Below the pieces are notes generated by a model. It ran no database searches. It was given only the letters and a program-made list of their open reading frames with translations, and was not told where the DNA came from. The position numbers were made by a program, and so were the translations under genes. 64,000 nucleotides of DNA from Nipponacmea schrenckii (taxonomy: Eukaryota; Mollusca; Gastropoda; Lottiidae): contig CM060203.1 in NCBI GenBank assembly GCA_030562195.1, forward strand, positions 3,982,208-4,046,207. Direction: 5' to 3'. How positions within the stretch are numbered: position 1 is the stretch's first letter; each line of letters begins with the position of its first letter. Positions 35,811-48,262 of this stretch are shown one piece after another.

Positions 35811-37630
35811 TTCATTAGGGATGGTCCGTGGAGACGATAGACGTATTTGAATCTAGGAAAAAGGGTTTGTATATCTGTCGAAGTAATCATGAAAACTTCT
35901 TCGTCTTGAAGATTGATAACGTTGTCAACCTAACGGTTCCAACTGATAAAGCTTTATTTAATCTCTAAATTGAAGAGTTGTTTGCCTGTATTTATAGTGA
36001 TTACTGTATGATACGAATGATAGAGACGTCTGACAGAAATAGCTGGGATGTCATATGAGGCGACGACTTAGTAGGGCGAAGAAATAAATGTAATGATTTC
36101 TTAAGTTCTGTCGTCCTTGTCCGATTGCAGTTTTAGTTCAAATTTTGGCTAAAATATCCTCTATAAATACAAAGACTTGAAAACACATGTGCTTATGTTT
36201 ATAATTTATCCCCGACTCAAATCTATTCCAGTTATTAAATTAATGGAAAAAAATTCAAACAACATAAACTTCTGCTATACATTCCTCGTGGAATTAAAAA
36301 GAATTGCGATAGCTGCTATATTCATGGTAATTCATCAAATAAATTGCGACCAGTGATGCCAGTATTTCTCTTATAATTCAACCTGATATACTCAAAACTC
36401 TCTTAAATAAACGAGAGTGACGTGTTGTTTACCAACCCACCTAACATAAAGATCAGATAGTCCACGGGATGATTTATTTCACTTGAAGCGATTTTTTTTC
36501 GTCGCAAAATAAAAGGGATAAGCGAATTTTGATTTCCACGGGAAATCTCTATGATGACGTTTTCGCATTTTTTTTGCATATCCCTATAATTCTTATTACT
36601 TTCAACAAACATTTAAACCGGTGAATTTTTTCCATAAACATTTGTCACCTTCTCTCTAGATTATGTGTCCTTTTATCGGACGCGAAATATTTCGTTGCAC
36701 AAAAGTAGAAATGATTCCTACCCTTTTTGCGATCGTCGCGACGATTTTTGTCGCGGCAAATTTGAGTACTTCTTATCATTACGTATGCGCGGGGACGAAA
36801 ATATGTCACCCATTTGATAATCTATATTATATAATGTTGATACTGCATAATTTATATTTTAGAACCTTAAAACAAAATATTAATTGTTACTCAGTGTTTT
36901 ACGCTTTGTTAACTGCAGATAACTGAGTCGAAGATCATAAAGCGTGATACTCTGGATAAAAACATGTTCTAAGTTCTTATTTTATGTTTATAATATCGAT
37001 ATGGAGCCTTATTTTAACAGTGAGAATTATTTCTTATTGTAATTTATATTTAACATATCAGAATAGAACAACCAGTTATTATTCATGAAATTTTTTTCAT
37101 GGAATAAAATCATTTTTTAGAATGAAACTATTTCGTCTTGAGAATATTTAATATTCACGATTTCACCTGATATAAATGACAAATAAAGTAAGCTTGGTTT
37201 ACATGACACTGCAGGCAAACTGGTAGGCTACAAGGTACAAACCGACAAGCTTGACATATCAATTATAGTCTCTATTTTATGATCATGTTCGGAATCCCAC
37301 TTTAATATATGAGGCATAGATTTTTTTTAAAGATTAATCATTAATTTTTTTGCTTTATACATCTATATCTCCCTAGACTTTGAACAATGTCAAGTTTTGG
37401 CTTATATGGTTTGAAACAATATTTAGTTTCCAACAAATCCTAGTAGTAATGATAAGATTAATTTTAAACACAGAAGATATTCTGTTCAACCCTCGAGGGG
37501 ATCTCGGGTTTATCAAAGTAAGATGCTGATTTTTAGAGATTAAAAAAAAAGATTAAAGATGAGTTATTTTCACGCAAGTTCAATAATGTTTTTTCTTTAT
37601 AAATTCTAATATGAGCTACACTTGTGTTGA
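35811..37630. other. Intergenic, nothing certain
   Basis: There is no supported gene. A stretch with CpG-rich words (GCGATCGTCGCGACGATTTT, 36727-36750) and related GTCGCAAAA near 36500 may belong to an old DNA element, but no termini were found. Confidence 0.35.
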
Positions 37631-37690
37631 CGGTGGGTGGCGCAGTCGGTGAACAAATAGGGTCGTGGGTTCTAATTCTGTTTGTACGTG
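37631..37690 (+). mobile_element. tRNA-like SINE head fragment
   Basis: GGTGGGTGGCGCAGTCGGTG resembles a Pol III A box region, and GTGGGTTCTAATTCTG about 30 bases later a decayed B box. No body or tail of a known SINE in this window follows. Confidence 0.5.
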
Positions 37691-38451
37691 AAGGGGAGAT
37701 AACTTACTTTATTACTTTATTGTTGTCTGGAAGTATGATGATTTCGAATTCTGTGTCATTTCCGGTATTAAAGTATTTCTTGAAATGTTAGAACCACAGG
37801 CATTGGACGAAGAATCTGAATGTCAAAAAAAGGAAGCGAAAGGTTTCCCCGATACACATAAAAGGAAAACCCTTTTACAATAGTTTTACTTGTAATTTTA
37901 TACTCCACTTACTCGTAAATGATGTAAACCTGCACTGACTATCAAATTTTTGACATTTGAAAAAATAAGATGTTTTTATAAGCAAAATGAAGTTCAAATC
38001 AATATAAACTCTACTTAAAGGCATGTCTAAATGTGAAATATTGAGTTTAAAGGAGTGTTAACCTTCTTTTCCGTTAAGAAGTAGTAAGGCTTATAATTTT
38101 ATGGGATTGTTCTTAATTATTGTCACTAGGTTTTCCTGTAATTAACGGAATTTATATCCAAAAAGTATCAATAATTTATCACCGAAGTATCAAGCAAGCT
38201 TTAATTATTGCCGGAACATCCTGCCATTTGTCAGTTGGAGCAATATTCCTAGTTCAGACATCAAAATATGCCAATTTAATTGAAGACCTAGAGATTGAAA
38301 CGGTAATTAGCCCATGTCTATAGCAACATATGCTCTCTCTTATTTTCGTATCTGTTCAATGAGTTCGCTTGATTATCTCAATGCGCTTTTTCAAAAGTAA
38401 AATCCCATTACTTAAACCGTCTTTACTAATGATGAATATTTAAACGTAAAC
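37691..38451. other. Intergenic, nothing recognised
   Basis: There is no supported gene or repeat. Confidence 0.4.
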
Positions 38452-38790
38452 CAAACTATACCTTGTACCCGTCATACTGTGACCATAATACCTTCGTGCC
38501 GTATTACTGTAACCAAACTATCCTGTGGTGACCATAATACCTTCGTGCCGTATTACTGTAACCAAACTATCCTGTGTCCGTATTACTGTGACCATAATAC
38601 CTTCGTGCCGTATTACTGTAACCAAACTATCCTGTGTCCGTATTACTGTGACCATAATACCTTTGTGCTGTATTACTGTAACCAAACTATCCTGTGCCCG
38701 TATTACTGTGACCAAAACTACCTTGAGCCCGTATAACTGTGACCAAACTACCTTGTGCCTGTATTACTGCGATCATATTTCCAGTGACCA
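38452..38790. repeat. 60-bp tandem array made of two diverged 30-bp halves
   Basis: Units alternate ACCATAATACCTTCGTGCCG + TATTACTGTA and ACCAAACTATCCTGTGTCCG + TATTACTGTG. About five 60-bp units occur, with a deletion in the first and decay at the right end. Overlapping frames on both strands are artefacts. Confidence 0.9.
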
Positions 38791-39411
38791 AACACCTTGT
38801 GATCAACTTACCTTCATCCAAGAAAGTGGACAATAGCTTAATATTGCGAAGATTCACCAGGAATATGAATTTATCTTGATTAGCGTCCATGTTGCGTGTT
38901 GATTATATATAAATTATAGTTTCGGATTGCGATATGATTTCTGATATTCTATTTAACAAGGCAGGCTATATGGCCACTATAGAACAGTTCATTTATCAGC
39001 ATTGTCAGCTTATCCCTCAATCACCTAATCTAGGTCTATGATGTTATGTCACATGCAAGTATTTCTTTGCTGCCTCAAGCCGCGAATAGGCGTTATACGG
39101 TATCCAGTACGCTACAGCACGAAACCCATGCTTCACGAACCCATCACTTACCCACTATCCTTGAAGGTCTCCCATTATTGTGCCCCGTGGTATAGAATAG
39201 GACTTGAGCATGACAATATATTGTGTCGAAATAGCTAGTATGATTCGAGATGCCACAGGCGATGTGGGAGCCTTTGGGACTTGTTGTTTTCTCTGTCCGT
39301 TTGGGGCTCTTGCATGTCCAATTTGGCTCAATTTTAGTCTAGATTTGGAATTTGATGTCTGTACTTTCTTTCAGATTTTGTGATACAATGAGAGTTTTTA
39401 TAGGCGGAAGG

Positions 39412-39442
<31 letters not shown>

Positions 39443-41925
39443 CCAGTCGTTTTGTCTATAGGAGATAGTCAAGCATTCTACATTCATTTTGAATAGTTCC
39501 AAATTTTCATGGTTCAAGACTTTCTTGTGATATATTGGAAAGTTTTCAACCAGATTCCTGGAAAAGTATAAAATGTTGAATTTCGTAATTTAACATGGAA
39601 ACAAAAATGCGAATAAATTGTTGGACTGATCTATATCACGGTGAAAAAATATGTACATGTAATTCAAAGATGAATGCCCCCTTCTCAAGAAACCAATCAT
39701 GATTTCACAATATTAACAGAAATCGATAAATTTATAAACAAAAGTCTGAGATATTAAAGATTACATATAGTATTAATGAAATATGGAATAATGCAGACGC
39801 AGGCATTCTTTTCAGAGTCAAGACGTCAACAACAGAAGCCTCAAATTATCCCAATTTCTATTCATAAAGAAAAACATGCTACCGGAAATTGTTTAATCTA
39901 GATAACATCCCCGGTTCTATTCAGGGAAGAAACTAGTAATGTAAAGTTGTGTTATACAAATTTGTCTGATAAGCCACTCGTCACATCCAAGCAATATACA
40001 ACAAATATACCATCATTAACATCCGATCCTTGGCTTAGTTGTACCATTATGTTTAAGATTGAATAGTTGTATGATCTGTGTCATAATGGCTTCAGAATGA
40101 GAATTCCAAATCGTCGTAGGTTATAAAATGAAAGGCTGCAAGTAAATGTCCTTATTTAGATTGTGAAACGTATCTAGACAAGTTTGGAATGAGTTGATTG
40201 TGTTGGTTAACCACTTGATTGTACGACGTATTGTCTAATACTCTTTGAATGGCATTTGGAAGTAGAAAGTACATTAGATAAATAGTCGAGCTATAATAAT
40301 AAATACGGTAATGTTATTTGTCTAATGTACTTTTTATGTATTCCTATAAATGATTTGAAAGAAGCTGGAAATAAAAAAGACTTGTATCCGCGTAATTTTG
40401 AAATTTTATCCGGGCGAGTGATTTACAACATTTTTTATAAAAAGTTTTGGAAAAAAATTTAGCAGTATAAAATAATTTCAAATTATTTTCCCCAATTTGT
40501 GAGTTTATATAAGATAAAATTATTTACAATTATTTACATCAAATTATCATCAAAAAGGATGACACCCACTGTTTTTACACTGTAGCTAGTTTAAGAACTA
40601 AATGGTAGATTGTGATCATATTCAACAGAATGTAAAACTGAAATATATGGATTTTTACGCGTCTTGTTTATCTGCTTACTTAATTTGGCAAATGAAGACG
40701 GGCAAAGCCATGCAGTATATTATTAGGGACATTTTGCTCGATGGTGGCACAGGCCTTTTGTTTTAACTAACATGATAATAATAGCACACAAGCTAAAAAA
40801 AAAACAAATTTGTTCGTAACAAAAAAGATTGCAGACAGAGAAAAACGAACATATTGATCAAGTTAATCAGTAAAAATCTTTTCTTTCGAAACTTTATTTA
40901 ACAAAATTATTCCGGAGCTTGATTCTGTGACAACAACCACAAGTGACGCAAGTGGAACAAAAAATTGTAGAAAAAATAGCACTCTACCTACCTTGATTTG
41001 ATATCTAAGTTATTTTGGTATTAACTTGTCACTTTAAATAGTAATTTTCTGTTCTTCTAAAGAAAGTGTTCAAACACGAATAAACTTTCCTCTTGGACTG
41101 TGTTTCAGTAGGCTGACGAAACCTTGATCAATCAAATCAATGTGATTTCTAACGAGGTTAGTTTTGAACACAACTCGACAGATATTTCACTATCACCAAT
41201 CTAGTCAATAAATAATAACCCATGAGAAGGACTCGGCCACAGTTCGATTAAATCACATTATCTGAGGTGCTGGGGTATTAAAAGACACGTTCGTCATTTC
41301 CGAGAGTTGATTTGGGTTTTGATAATATGAAATTCGTCTTAAGAAAAACTAGGGATTCACTAAAATCGCACAATTCGTTCAAATATACATCAAACTAGGA
41401 ACTTCACTTTTTATTTCTATACATGTCATTTCTGTACATCACAGAGTCTCGCAAAACTATCAGCTCATCCCGTTTTCTAGACTGAGGTTTGATTGGTCCG
41501 AATGGCGCACCTATTCTTTTAAACATTGATAAAGGCGTATGAACAAATGAAACCAGCTCACCAGATGATAACTCTACCTTATTTTGTTTTTGGCCAGAAT
41601 TTACTAAAATATAGAGGTTCAAGCTTTATTGTAGAGAATATTTGATTAGTTGAAATAAGTGAATTAACATAGGTTTGTTTGGTTTTTTACCTAGAATTGT
41701 ATTTTAAATTGAATGATTTAACTAGTAGAAAATAAACGAGAAAATATCTATAGAACTCGTTTCGAAATGATTTATAAATCCTTCACAAAACATTTTGATT
41801 TTAAAAATTGTCTATAACGAGACTAATGATAATTCGAAGTCACGTGCGCGCATATTGGCTGCATTTATTTTCGGGAATTATTATAGGAGAATAGCTAAGT
41901 TATTGGTTAAGACATCATTTTTATT
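38791..41925. other. Intergenic, nothing certain
   Basis: It contains an A homopolymer at about 39418-39442 and a GC-richer segment at about 39020-39280 of unknown nature. A 72-codon minus-strand frame at 41404-41622 has more gene-like composition than its surroundings but no recognisable domain. Confidence 0.4.
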
Positions 41926-42702
41926 TTAAAGGCATAATAGGTCATAGAATGAACATAAAATTTGAAAATTTTAAACTTGGCCAATTAGAGCTCTATTCAT
42001 CAGTAAATATACCTGCTGCCATAAATAACATATAAAAATAAATAACTACCCAAAAAAGCAAGTAGTTATCCATAAATATGCATTTGATTACTGAAAAACG
42101 CTCAATAGATTGCTTAGGGGATTCTGTTACTTTATGACACCAGGTTAGTTCACTGATGAATATATACTCATATTGACCATTCTTTAGAAATAAAATTTTA
42201 TGTCCATGCTAAAGGCACAGTCCCACTGTACTTGCGTACGAATTACGCATGAATTGCGCATAAAATTTTCTTTGTGCGTGATTCGTCAGTGATGTGCGTT
42301 AATCCCACGTGTTTCACACGTGGAGCATCAGTTTTTGTAAGTGATTGTACGCGGAGACGGGTTTGTGCGCGATCGCCGGTTTTCAACGGTTCAAAATTTT
42401 TTTCCACGCACGATTATACGCAGTTTATGCGCAGTTTGTACGTAGTTTGGACGTGGAAGGTGCGTGATATGTGCGTGTTCTGTCAGTGTTCCGTCAGTGC
42501 TTGTGCGTCAGGAACTGACTTCAAACACGCACAATCCACGTATGTTCCACTTACAACCAAAATTATTAACGTACGAAACACGCACATATAACGTATGAAG
42601 AACTTATTAACTACGCACGAATACGCATGTATCACTTATGAATCACTTAGAAATCACGCATGCAATTTTCCTGTATTTCGGCCAATTTCTTCAGTGTTGT
42701 TC

Positions 42703-43290
42703 ATGCAGCCAAGGGGTACACGTCTAGAAGACCAAGCTCCAGAAGAAGACATGAAACCCCAGAGAAGAGATATGCTGGCATTATTGGTGCAGAACCAGAA
42801 TGATCAGATGATGCAAATTCATCAGATGTTGGCCAGAAGAAGAAGAAGAAGAAGAAGACAGAGGAATGTCTGGGTGAGAGACTGGATCACTGATGATGGA
42901 GCTCAGGAATGAAGACCCAAAATCCTTTCAGAACTTCATGCGCATGCCTCCAGACATGTTTGATGAGATTGTCCAGAGGCTGACCCCAAGGCTAACGAAG
43001 CAAACTGCCAACTTCAGAGTTCCCCTGGATCCTGGTATGAAAGTTGCCATAACCCTTCGTCACCTAGCATCTGGAGCCAAGTACCATTACATGCAGTATG
43101 CCTGGAGGGTCCCCCAAAACACCATCAGCAAAGTTGTCAGAGAAGTCTGCGAGGCCATCATAGAAGAGTACCTTGTAGAGCAAATGTTACCTCCAACCAC
43201 TGAAGAGGCTGGCGTCAACTGTCAGATGACTGGTACCAGAGATGAAACCTCCATCACGTAGTGGGGGGCAGTTGATGGCAAACATGCTGA
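42703..43290 (+). pseudogene. Harbinger transposase (ALP1/HARBI1-like) fragment
   Basis: Seen: ATG at 42703, an Arg-rich run (42836-42860) followed by VWVRDWITDD, then a frame change near 42893 into ELRNEDPKSFQNFMRMPPDM. TLRHLASGAKYHYMQ and VPQNTISKVVREVCEAI follow; these are the conserved N-terminal DNA-binding half of PIF/Harbinger transposases. Further on WRQLSDDWYQR is followed by a stop in place of the expected Trp, and after another shift GAVDGKH (the region of the first catalytic Asp) appears at about 43268-43291. The rest of the DDE domain is missing. The fragment is inactive: at least two frameshifts, one nonsense change and a 3' deletion. Confidence 0.88.
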
Positions 43291-43299
43291 AAGAAGGTC

Positions 43300-43715
43300 T
43301 AGAGAACAACTCTAGCCCCAGCTCATCAGCCTTGGCAGCCCAGATTTCGCTACGTTTCTTGTAGAGGCGATTGCCCCGCCAGCAGATTCCTCGTGCTCAA
43401 CCATCCACTCAAGGAGATTTGCTTCCATCTCAGCTTCAAGGGAATAGTCATGTTTAGCAACAACTTTTCCCTTGGCCTTGCCCTTGTCTCTGACTTTGCC
43501 CCTGCCCTTGCCTGGACGTGCATCTTCTTCGGATTCACCAGCAGCAGGGTCTTCAATATCAGCAGCAGCATGCACCTCCACCTCCATCTGCATTTCAAGA
43601 GGTCTTGGTGACCTTGGAGCAGCTTGGTCCTCTGGTCTTGGAGGGCTGGCGGCATTTCCTGGGTGTCATCTTCAGGCAGTATTCCAGTAGTCTTAAAGTA
43701 GTCTTCAAGTGGTCT
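43300..43715 (-). pseudogene. MADF/Myb-like accessory gene of Harbinger, fragment
   Basis: On the minus strand, an acidic/basic linker (GESEEDARPGKGRGK) leads to EANLLEWMVEHE, and after a one-base shift to NRLYKKRSEIWAAKADELG. This is the start of a MADF/Myb-type trihelical DNA-binding domain as found in the second protein of animal Harbinger elements. The upstream part is also split between two frames. The C-terminal part of the domain is missing at the deletion junction with the transposase fragment. Family knowledge: this protein helps the transposase enter the nucleus and bind the ends. Confidence 0.7.
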
Positions 43716-44155
43716 TCAAGTGGTCTTCGGGCGATGTGGCTACCTCGAGTACTGGTGCAAGACTGGCGAAATGCTGTCAGTACGCGCCTCTTATAGTGCG
43801 CCCTTCATCAGTGATACGTGTGTGCTCCATGCGCGGACCGCACGTGATTCATCAGTGCTCGTGCGCTGTTCATGCGTGATCCATACGTGTTACATTCGCT
43901 ATACATGCGGCGATTGAACGTAAGAAATTGTATCGGGTTTGGGCTTGTGCGCTGTTGTGCGTGGAATGTTCGTTCTTTGTCAGTGATTGTAAGTGATACA
44001 TGCGCAGTTTATATGCGATTCATCGGTGATTCTGACCACGCACAACCGCAGAAAATGACCAATTTCTCCACGAACAATCACGCACAAACCAATTTTATGC
44101 GTGATTTATGCGTCGTGGGAATTGGACTGGGCGTTAAGACGCAGTATTACTTTAA

Positions 44156-44465
44156 CAAGTTGAAACATCCCATTTTTCTGTACTTTATTTACGCATATTT
44201 AAAATGGAATAGAGTTGTGTATCTCAACTGTTCTGTTTCTAATCGAGCTAATGAAATGTTCAAGGGATAAATTGTAGAATAGGGATGACACACAATCTAC
44301 TGTTGTTACGGGAGCAAAGACCGTGCACATTTATTACGAGTAGGCTAGTATGAAGATTTAAGAAACGAGCTTGACCATCATCATGAACCATTATGTTTGT
44401 CCAAAAATCATCTTGGTTGTGACAAAATTCTTTAGTAGCTCAAAATAACATCTATAAGACTATAG
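44156..44465. other. Intergenic, nothing recognised
   Basis: Short spacer between the MITE/Harbinger nest and the 30-bp array. Confidence 0.4.
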
Positions 44466-45230
44466 TAATATGACGGTTAAGGGTATAGTAATATACAGGT
44501 TAAGGCTATAACATTATGCAGGTTAAGGCTATAGTACCATAGATTTGAAGGCTATAGGAGGCTTTAGTAGTATGGGCTATGAATGTTAGGCATTACTAGG
44601 ACTATGAAGGTTAAGGCTATAATACTACGGAGGTTCGGGCTATAGTAATATGGACTATGCAGGGGCTATCTATAGTAATATTGACTATGAAGGTGCTATC
44701 TATAATAGTATGGACTTTGAAGATTAAGGAATTAGTAGTATGGACTATGAAGGTTAAGGCTATAGTAGTATGGACAATAGAGGTTAAGGAATTAGTAGTA
44801 TGGGCTATGGAGGTTAAGGAATTAGTAGTATGGGCTATGGAGGTTAAGGAATTAGTAGTATGGACTATGAAGGTTAAGGCTATAGTAGTATGGACAATAG
44901 AGGTTAAGGAATTAGTAGTATGGGCTATGGAGGTTACAGCTATAGTAGTATGGAATATTATGGTTAAAGCTATAGTAGTATGGACAATGAAGGTTAAGGC
45001 TATAGAAGTATGGACTATGAAGGTTAAGGCTATAGTAGTATGGACTATGAAGTTTAAGGCTATAGTAGTATGGATTTTCGAGGTTAAGGCTATAGTAGTA
45101 TGGACTATGAAGGTTAAGGCTATAGTAGTATGGACTTTTGAGCTTAAGGTCATACTTATATCAAGATTCTAACTATAGTAGAATGAACTATGGAGGTTTA
45201 AGCTATAATGGCATTGCTATCATGAGGTCA
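44466..45230. repeat. 30-bp tandem array, about 22 copies
   Basis: The unit is GGTTAAGGCTATAGTAGTAT + GGACTATGAA, with variants (GGAATTAGTAGT, GGGCTATGGA). The left edge (44466-44640) is irregular and the core is regular. Because 30 is divisible by three and the unit lacks stops in some frames, 170-180-codon open frames exist on both strands. They are artefacts of the array. Confidence 0.92.
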
Positions 45231-47725
45231 GAGGTCAATATGCAACAATTATCGCGTGACACTAATGGTAATTATTACTGACTATTTAAGGTTGGCATAA
45301 TAAATCTATCAGAACACCGCCGACTTAATATGGCTGTTATTGACCCCATGGTCTTTTTATGGTTCTTTCTGATTTACTTAATTAACACGACATCCATATC
45401 GGCCAGTTTATTTTATAGAGATGGAACTCCTTGATTTATTCCGTCAAAAAGTGCCAGATAGAATGTTGTTTTAATGATAATGATTTATATTGAGTACAAT
45501 TTACCGGTAATATAGAGCATGGGGGGAATGAATAAGAGGGAGTTTTATATTCCTAATGTTCACCATAACGATAACATTATTTAATATAATTTAATAAACT
45601 ATTCTTTGTTCTTTAAGATCCTTTATCAAATTTAACCTTGCGTTACATTTCGAGCAGTTAACCTTTAAGGATTTAGTTATTTATTTATTGATCCATGAAG
45701 ATGTTGCATGCTGCTTTTTGTAATCCTTAGTTACTTCCTTTAAGATTTTAAAACTTTTATTTCAAATCTTGCGTTATTATTGTTTATCCAAATGAATACA
45801 CGCAATTTTTCCCAGCAACTCTTCCACTTGCATCACTGACACTATTTGCTGGAAAAAGATACTCTAGACCCACATGAGAAGGGTTATACCTTCCAAGCTT
45901 TCAGACCCGCCCCCTTCTATGTCAGTTAACATAGAGAGATACCTGAGCACAGATCCGACCTTGTTGTGGTTGGTAGTCATCAAGTACCATTCAGATCAGT
46001 GCACACGTGGAATCCCATGGGGACAAGGATGTAGTTAGTGCGGAAGATGTATTAATGGATATAATGAATAGATGATTTAGAGGCAATAGTCGGATATCGA
46101 CCTTCTATGGGGTAATGGGCTGTCCATCTGGCGTTTTAAAGAGAGGTCATCCTCCAGGGCAACAATATCACTTACGGATTTTGTTGAATGAAATGATTAT
46201 CAATAATAGAATAATGGAGCGAAATGATTACTTATATAGCCTCGAATTGTGTTATATATAATTTATCTTTTAGAATGTTGTATTTTTTACAAATGGGAAA
46301 GGGGCAGTTTTATTTTATAATAGACGCATGTGCTTTGTAGATAAACCAACTTGACTTCCGTTATAATAATATGAAATGTGTTTGTTAAGCTATGCAAGTT
46401 TCTTATTTTATTCCCAATTCTACAAATTATAAATGATAATACTCAAGATTAGTCTTTATACTATAGCACTTTATCTTAACATTAATTTTTACTCCGTACC
46501 CCATGCTAGTGCTTTTAGTAGACTATGTTCTTAACATCATCTAACAAATCTATAAATCTTTCTAGGATGATATAAGTGCAATATGCAATTTTGTTTATAA
46601 ATAGACTGTATTAGTCTGAAAAAACTTCAATTAGAATTTTAATCGATTAAATCATGCGATGTTGCATTGTAATAGACGATCAAAGCATGTTTGTTTTATT
46701 TATTGATAATCTCTTTCGTGTCTTTAAGTAGGGTTGCACTGGCCTTGCCATTCCAGTTGTGTTTTCCTGGAGAAGGTTTTGGCATGGCATCCTAACGAGT
46801 TTTTCCAAGGCCATGTTTGTCTTAGAGAGTCAAACATGTCACTCTCAGAACGGTTGGGAGTACAATTCCAGTCTGTCCATACTTGTTTGTTTTAAAATTG
46901 TATCAACTGCAAATGAAATCTTCTAGTTTGTAGTTTAACAATTTAAAAAATATGTATTAGAGAGTTATTTCCCCCGGGGTCTGTAACTATCATCAGATTG
47001 ACTTCTCTGTGAATTAAATTGAATTTTCTCATATCTTTATTCTTATTTCACATTTAAAAGAAAATCAGGAACACCCAAAACAGAAATTTAATTTGCTTAA
47101 AATTCCTTTTCTGCTTTAACGGCTATATTAATATTTTATTTTTTTTTTCAAAGTGAACATTCTTTATCCTAATGTATATAAACTCATCAGTGGTAATTTC
47201 TCTTTTGAAACTAATCACAATAGAGGTGGTAATCATTTTCAATATCATAACATTCTGTATTTAGTTTAAACATTGCATTAAGACTATAATATACATAAAT
47301 TTGCCCTGTCAATTTCTCTCTATTAATTAAGTAAGTTGTTTAATTAGGTAAATGACATTTGTTTCTTTGCGTTTTATTGACCAAACTGGGGAATATTTCC
47401 CACGAATAAGAAAATGGGTTTAAAATTAATGTACATGGCCAGTGGAAAACTTAATATAATCACACTTTTACTCTAATAAGAGTCGACACATATCACACCT
47501 TTAACGAAACCTAACCAAAAATAACATATTATTATTCTCAAATCAAATTTGACCGAATTATCTTTGACCATTTTAATTTTAACTATTTCTAACAGACGGT
47601 CACCTACTTCTTCCTTACATTCTTTTAAATCATTTTTCCATTGATTAACTTGATAGTTCAACTGTAGTTAATCGAGATAGTCGTTTTCACAGAAGTCATG
47701 TTTTGTCATTTTTCTAATTCCGTCA
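45231..47725. other. AT-rich intergenic region, nothing certain
   Basis: There is no supported gene. GC-richer islands at about 45840-46030 and 46725-46890 have no recognisable coding or repeat identity. Confidence 0.4.
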
Positions 47726-47960
47726 CCTCGTTGGAACCTATGTTGCGAATCAAAGACTTGCCGTCATCATATTGGATTCTATGTTGCGAATCAATGACTT
47801 GCCGTCACCATGTTGTATTCTATGTTGCGAATTAATGACTTGCCGTCACCATGTTGGAACCTATGTTGCGAATCAAAGACTTGCCGTCATCATATTGGAT
47901 TGTTGCGAATCAATGACTTGCCGTCACCATGTTATCTATATTGCGAATTAATGATGAAGT
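47726..47960. repeat. 41-bp tandem repeat, higher-order trimer
   Basis: The unit ends CTTGCCGTCATCAT or CTTGCCGTCACCAT and contains TATGTTGCGAATCAA. About 5.5 copies occur. Copies 1 and 4 match each other better than their neighbours, suggesting a 123-bp higher-order unit. Confidence 0.85.
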
Positions 47961-48262
47961 CACTTTGGAATCCTGCGAAAATCTTGGTACTGTTGGACGC
48001 TATATAGGATAATGACTGGTTATGAATTGAGACTTTTGGAGTTAATAACTGGCACGTTATATATTGCGATTAATGACTTGCGTAATCTGATTTTATGTTC
48101 ATAATGATCCGCACATTTAACGCAATTGCCATTAATGACATGAAGTCATACATTGCAAGTCCTGCGACACATTCTTGGTACTGATAGACAGCAATGAAGG
48201 AAAGACAGTGGTGTATAAATTGAGCTCTTGAGAGAGTTTTAATCCCAACTGGCACGCTATAT
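47951..48262. repeat. Diverged ~120-bp direct duplication
   Basis: The words ATGAAGTCA, TCCTGCGA, CTTGGTACTG, AATTGAG, AACTGGCACG and TATAT occur in the same order at 47951-48070 and 48138-48262. This shows an old direct duplication partly built from the same ATTAATGAC words as the 41-bp repeat. Confidence 0.65.

Larger units (their letters stand above)
42213..44134. mobile_element. PIF/Harbinger transposon, internally deleted
   Basis: 1.92 kb, flanked by a TAA target duplication (42210-42212 and 44135-44137), the PIF/Harbinger signature. The ends are inverted: AGGCACAGTCC on the left, and ACGCCCAGTCC when the right end is read on the minus strand. A longer imperfect inverted block contains CGCATAAAATT and TTTGTGCGTGATT. 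The subterminal regions are dense in ACGCAC / GTGCGT words. It carries the broken remains of the two genes usual for the group: a transposase on plus and a MADF/Myb-like protein on minus, pointing at each other. GC content is well above that of the surroundings. Confidence 0.9.
41926..44155. mobile_element. TTAA MITE split by a Harbinger insertion
   Basis: TTAA at 41926-41929 begins one end (AGGCATAATAGGTCATAGAATG) and TTAA at 44152-44155 closes the other. The MITE sequence 41930-42212 continues at 44138 (GACGCAGTATTACT). It is the reverse-orientation counterpart of the copy at 26440-26773, which has the unbroken junction CATGCTAAGACGCAGTAT. The MITE encodes nothing. Confidence 0.85.

Noticed and set aside
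36663..36926. 87-codon plus-strand frame with a hydrophobic segment
   Set aside because: No splice or promoter context and no recognisable family; the hydrophobicity may simply reflect AT-rich codons.
41404..41622. 72-codon minus-strand frame with gene-like composition
   Set aside because: No domain recognised, no partner exon found, and the neighbourhood is rich in mobile elements; it could be an old gene or transposon fragment but cannot be supported.
42274..42591. 105-codon plus-strand frame left of the transposase
   Set aside because: It lies in the subterminal ACGCAC/GTGCGT-rich region of the Harbinger element and has no similarity to its proteins.
44617..45172. 170-180-codon open frames on both strands
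   Set aside because: They are produced by the 30-bp array; no domain, start context or splice signals.
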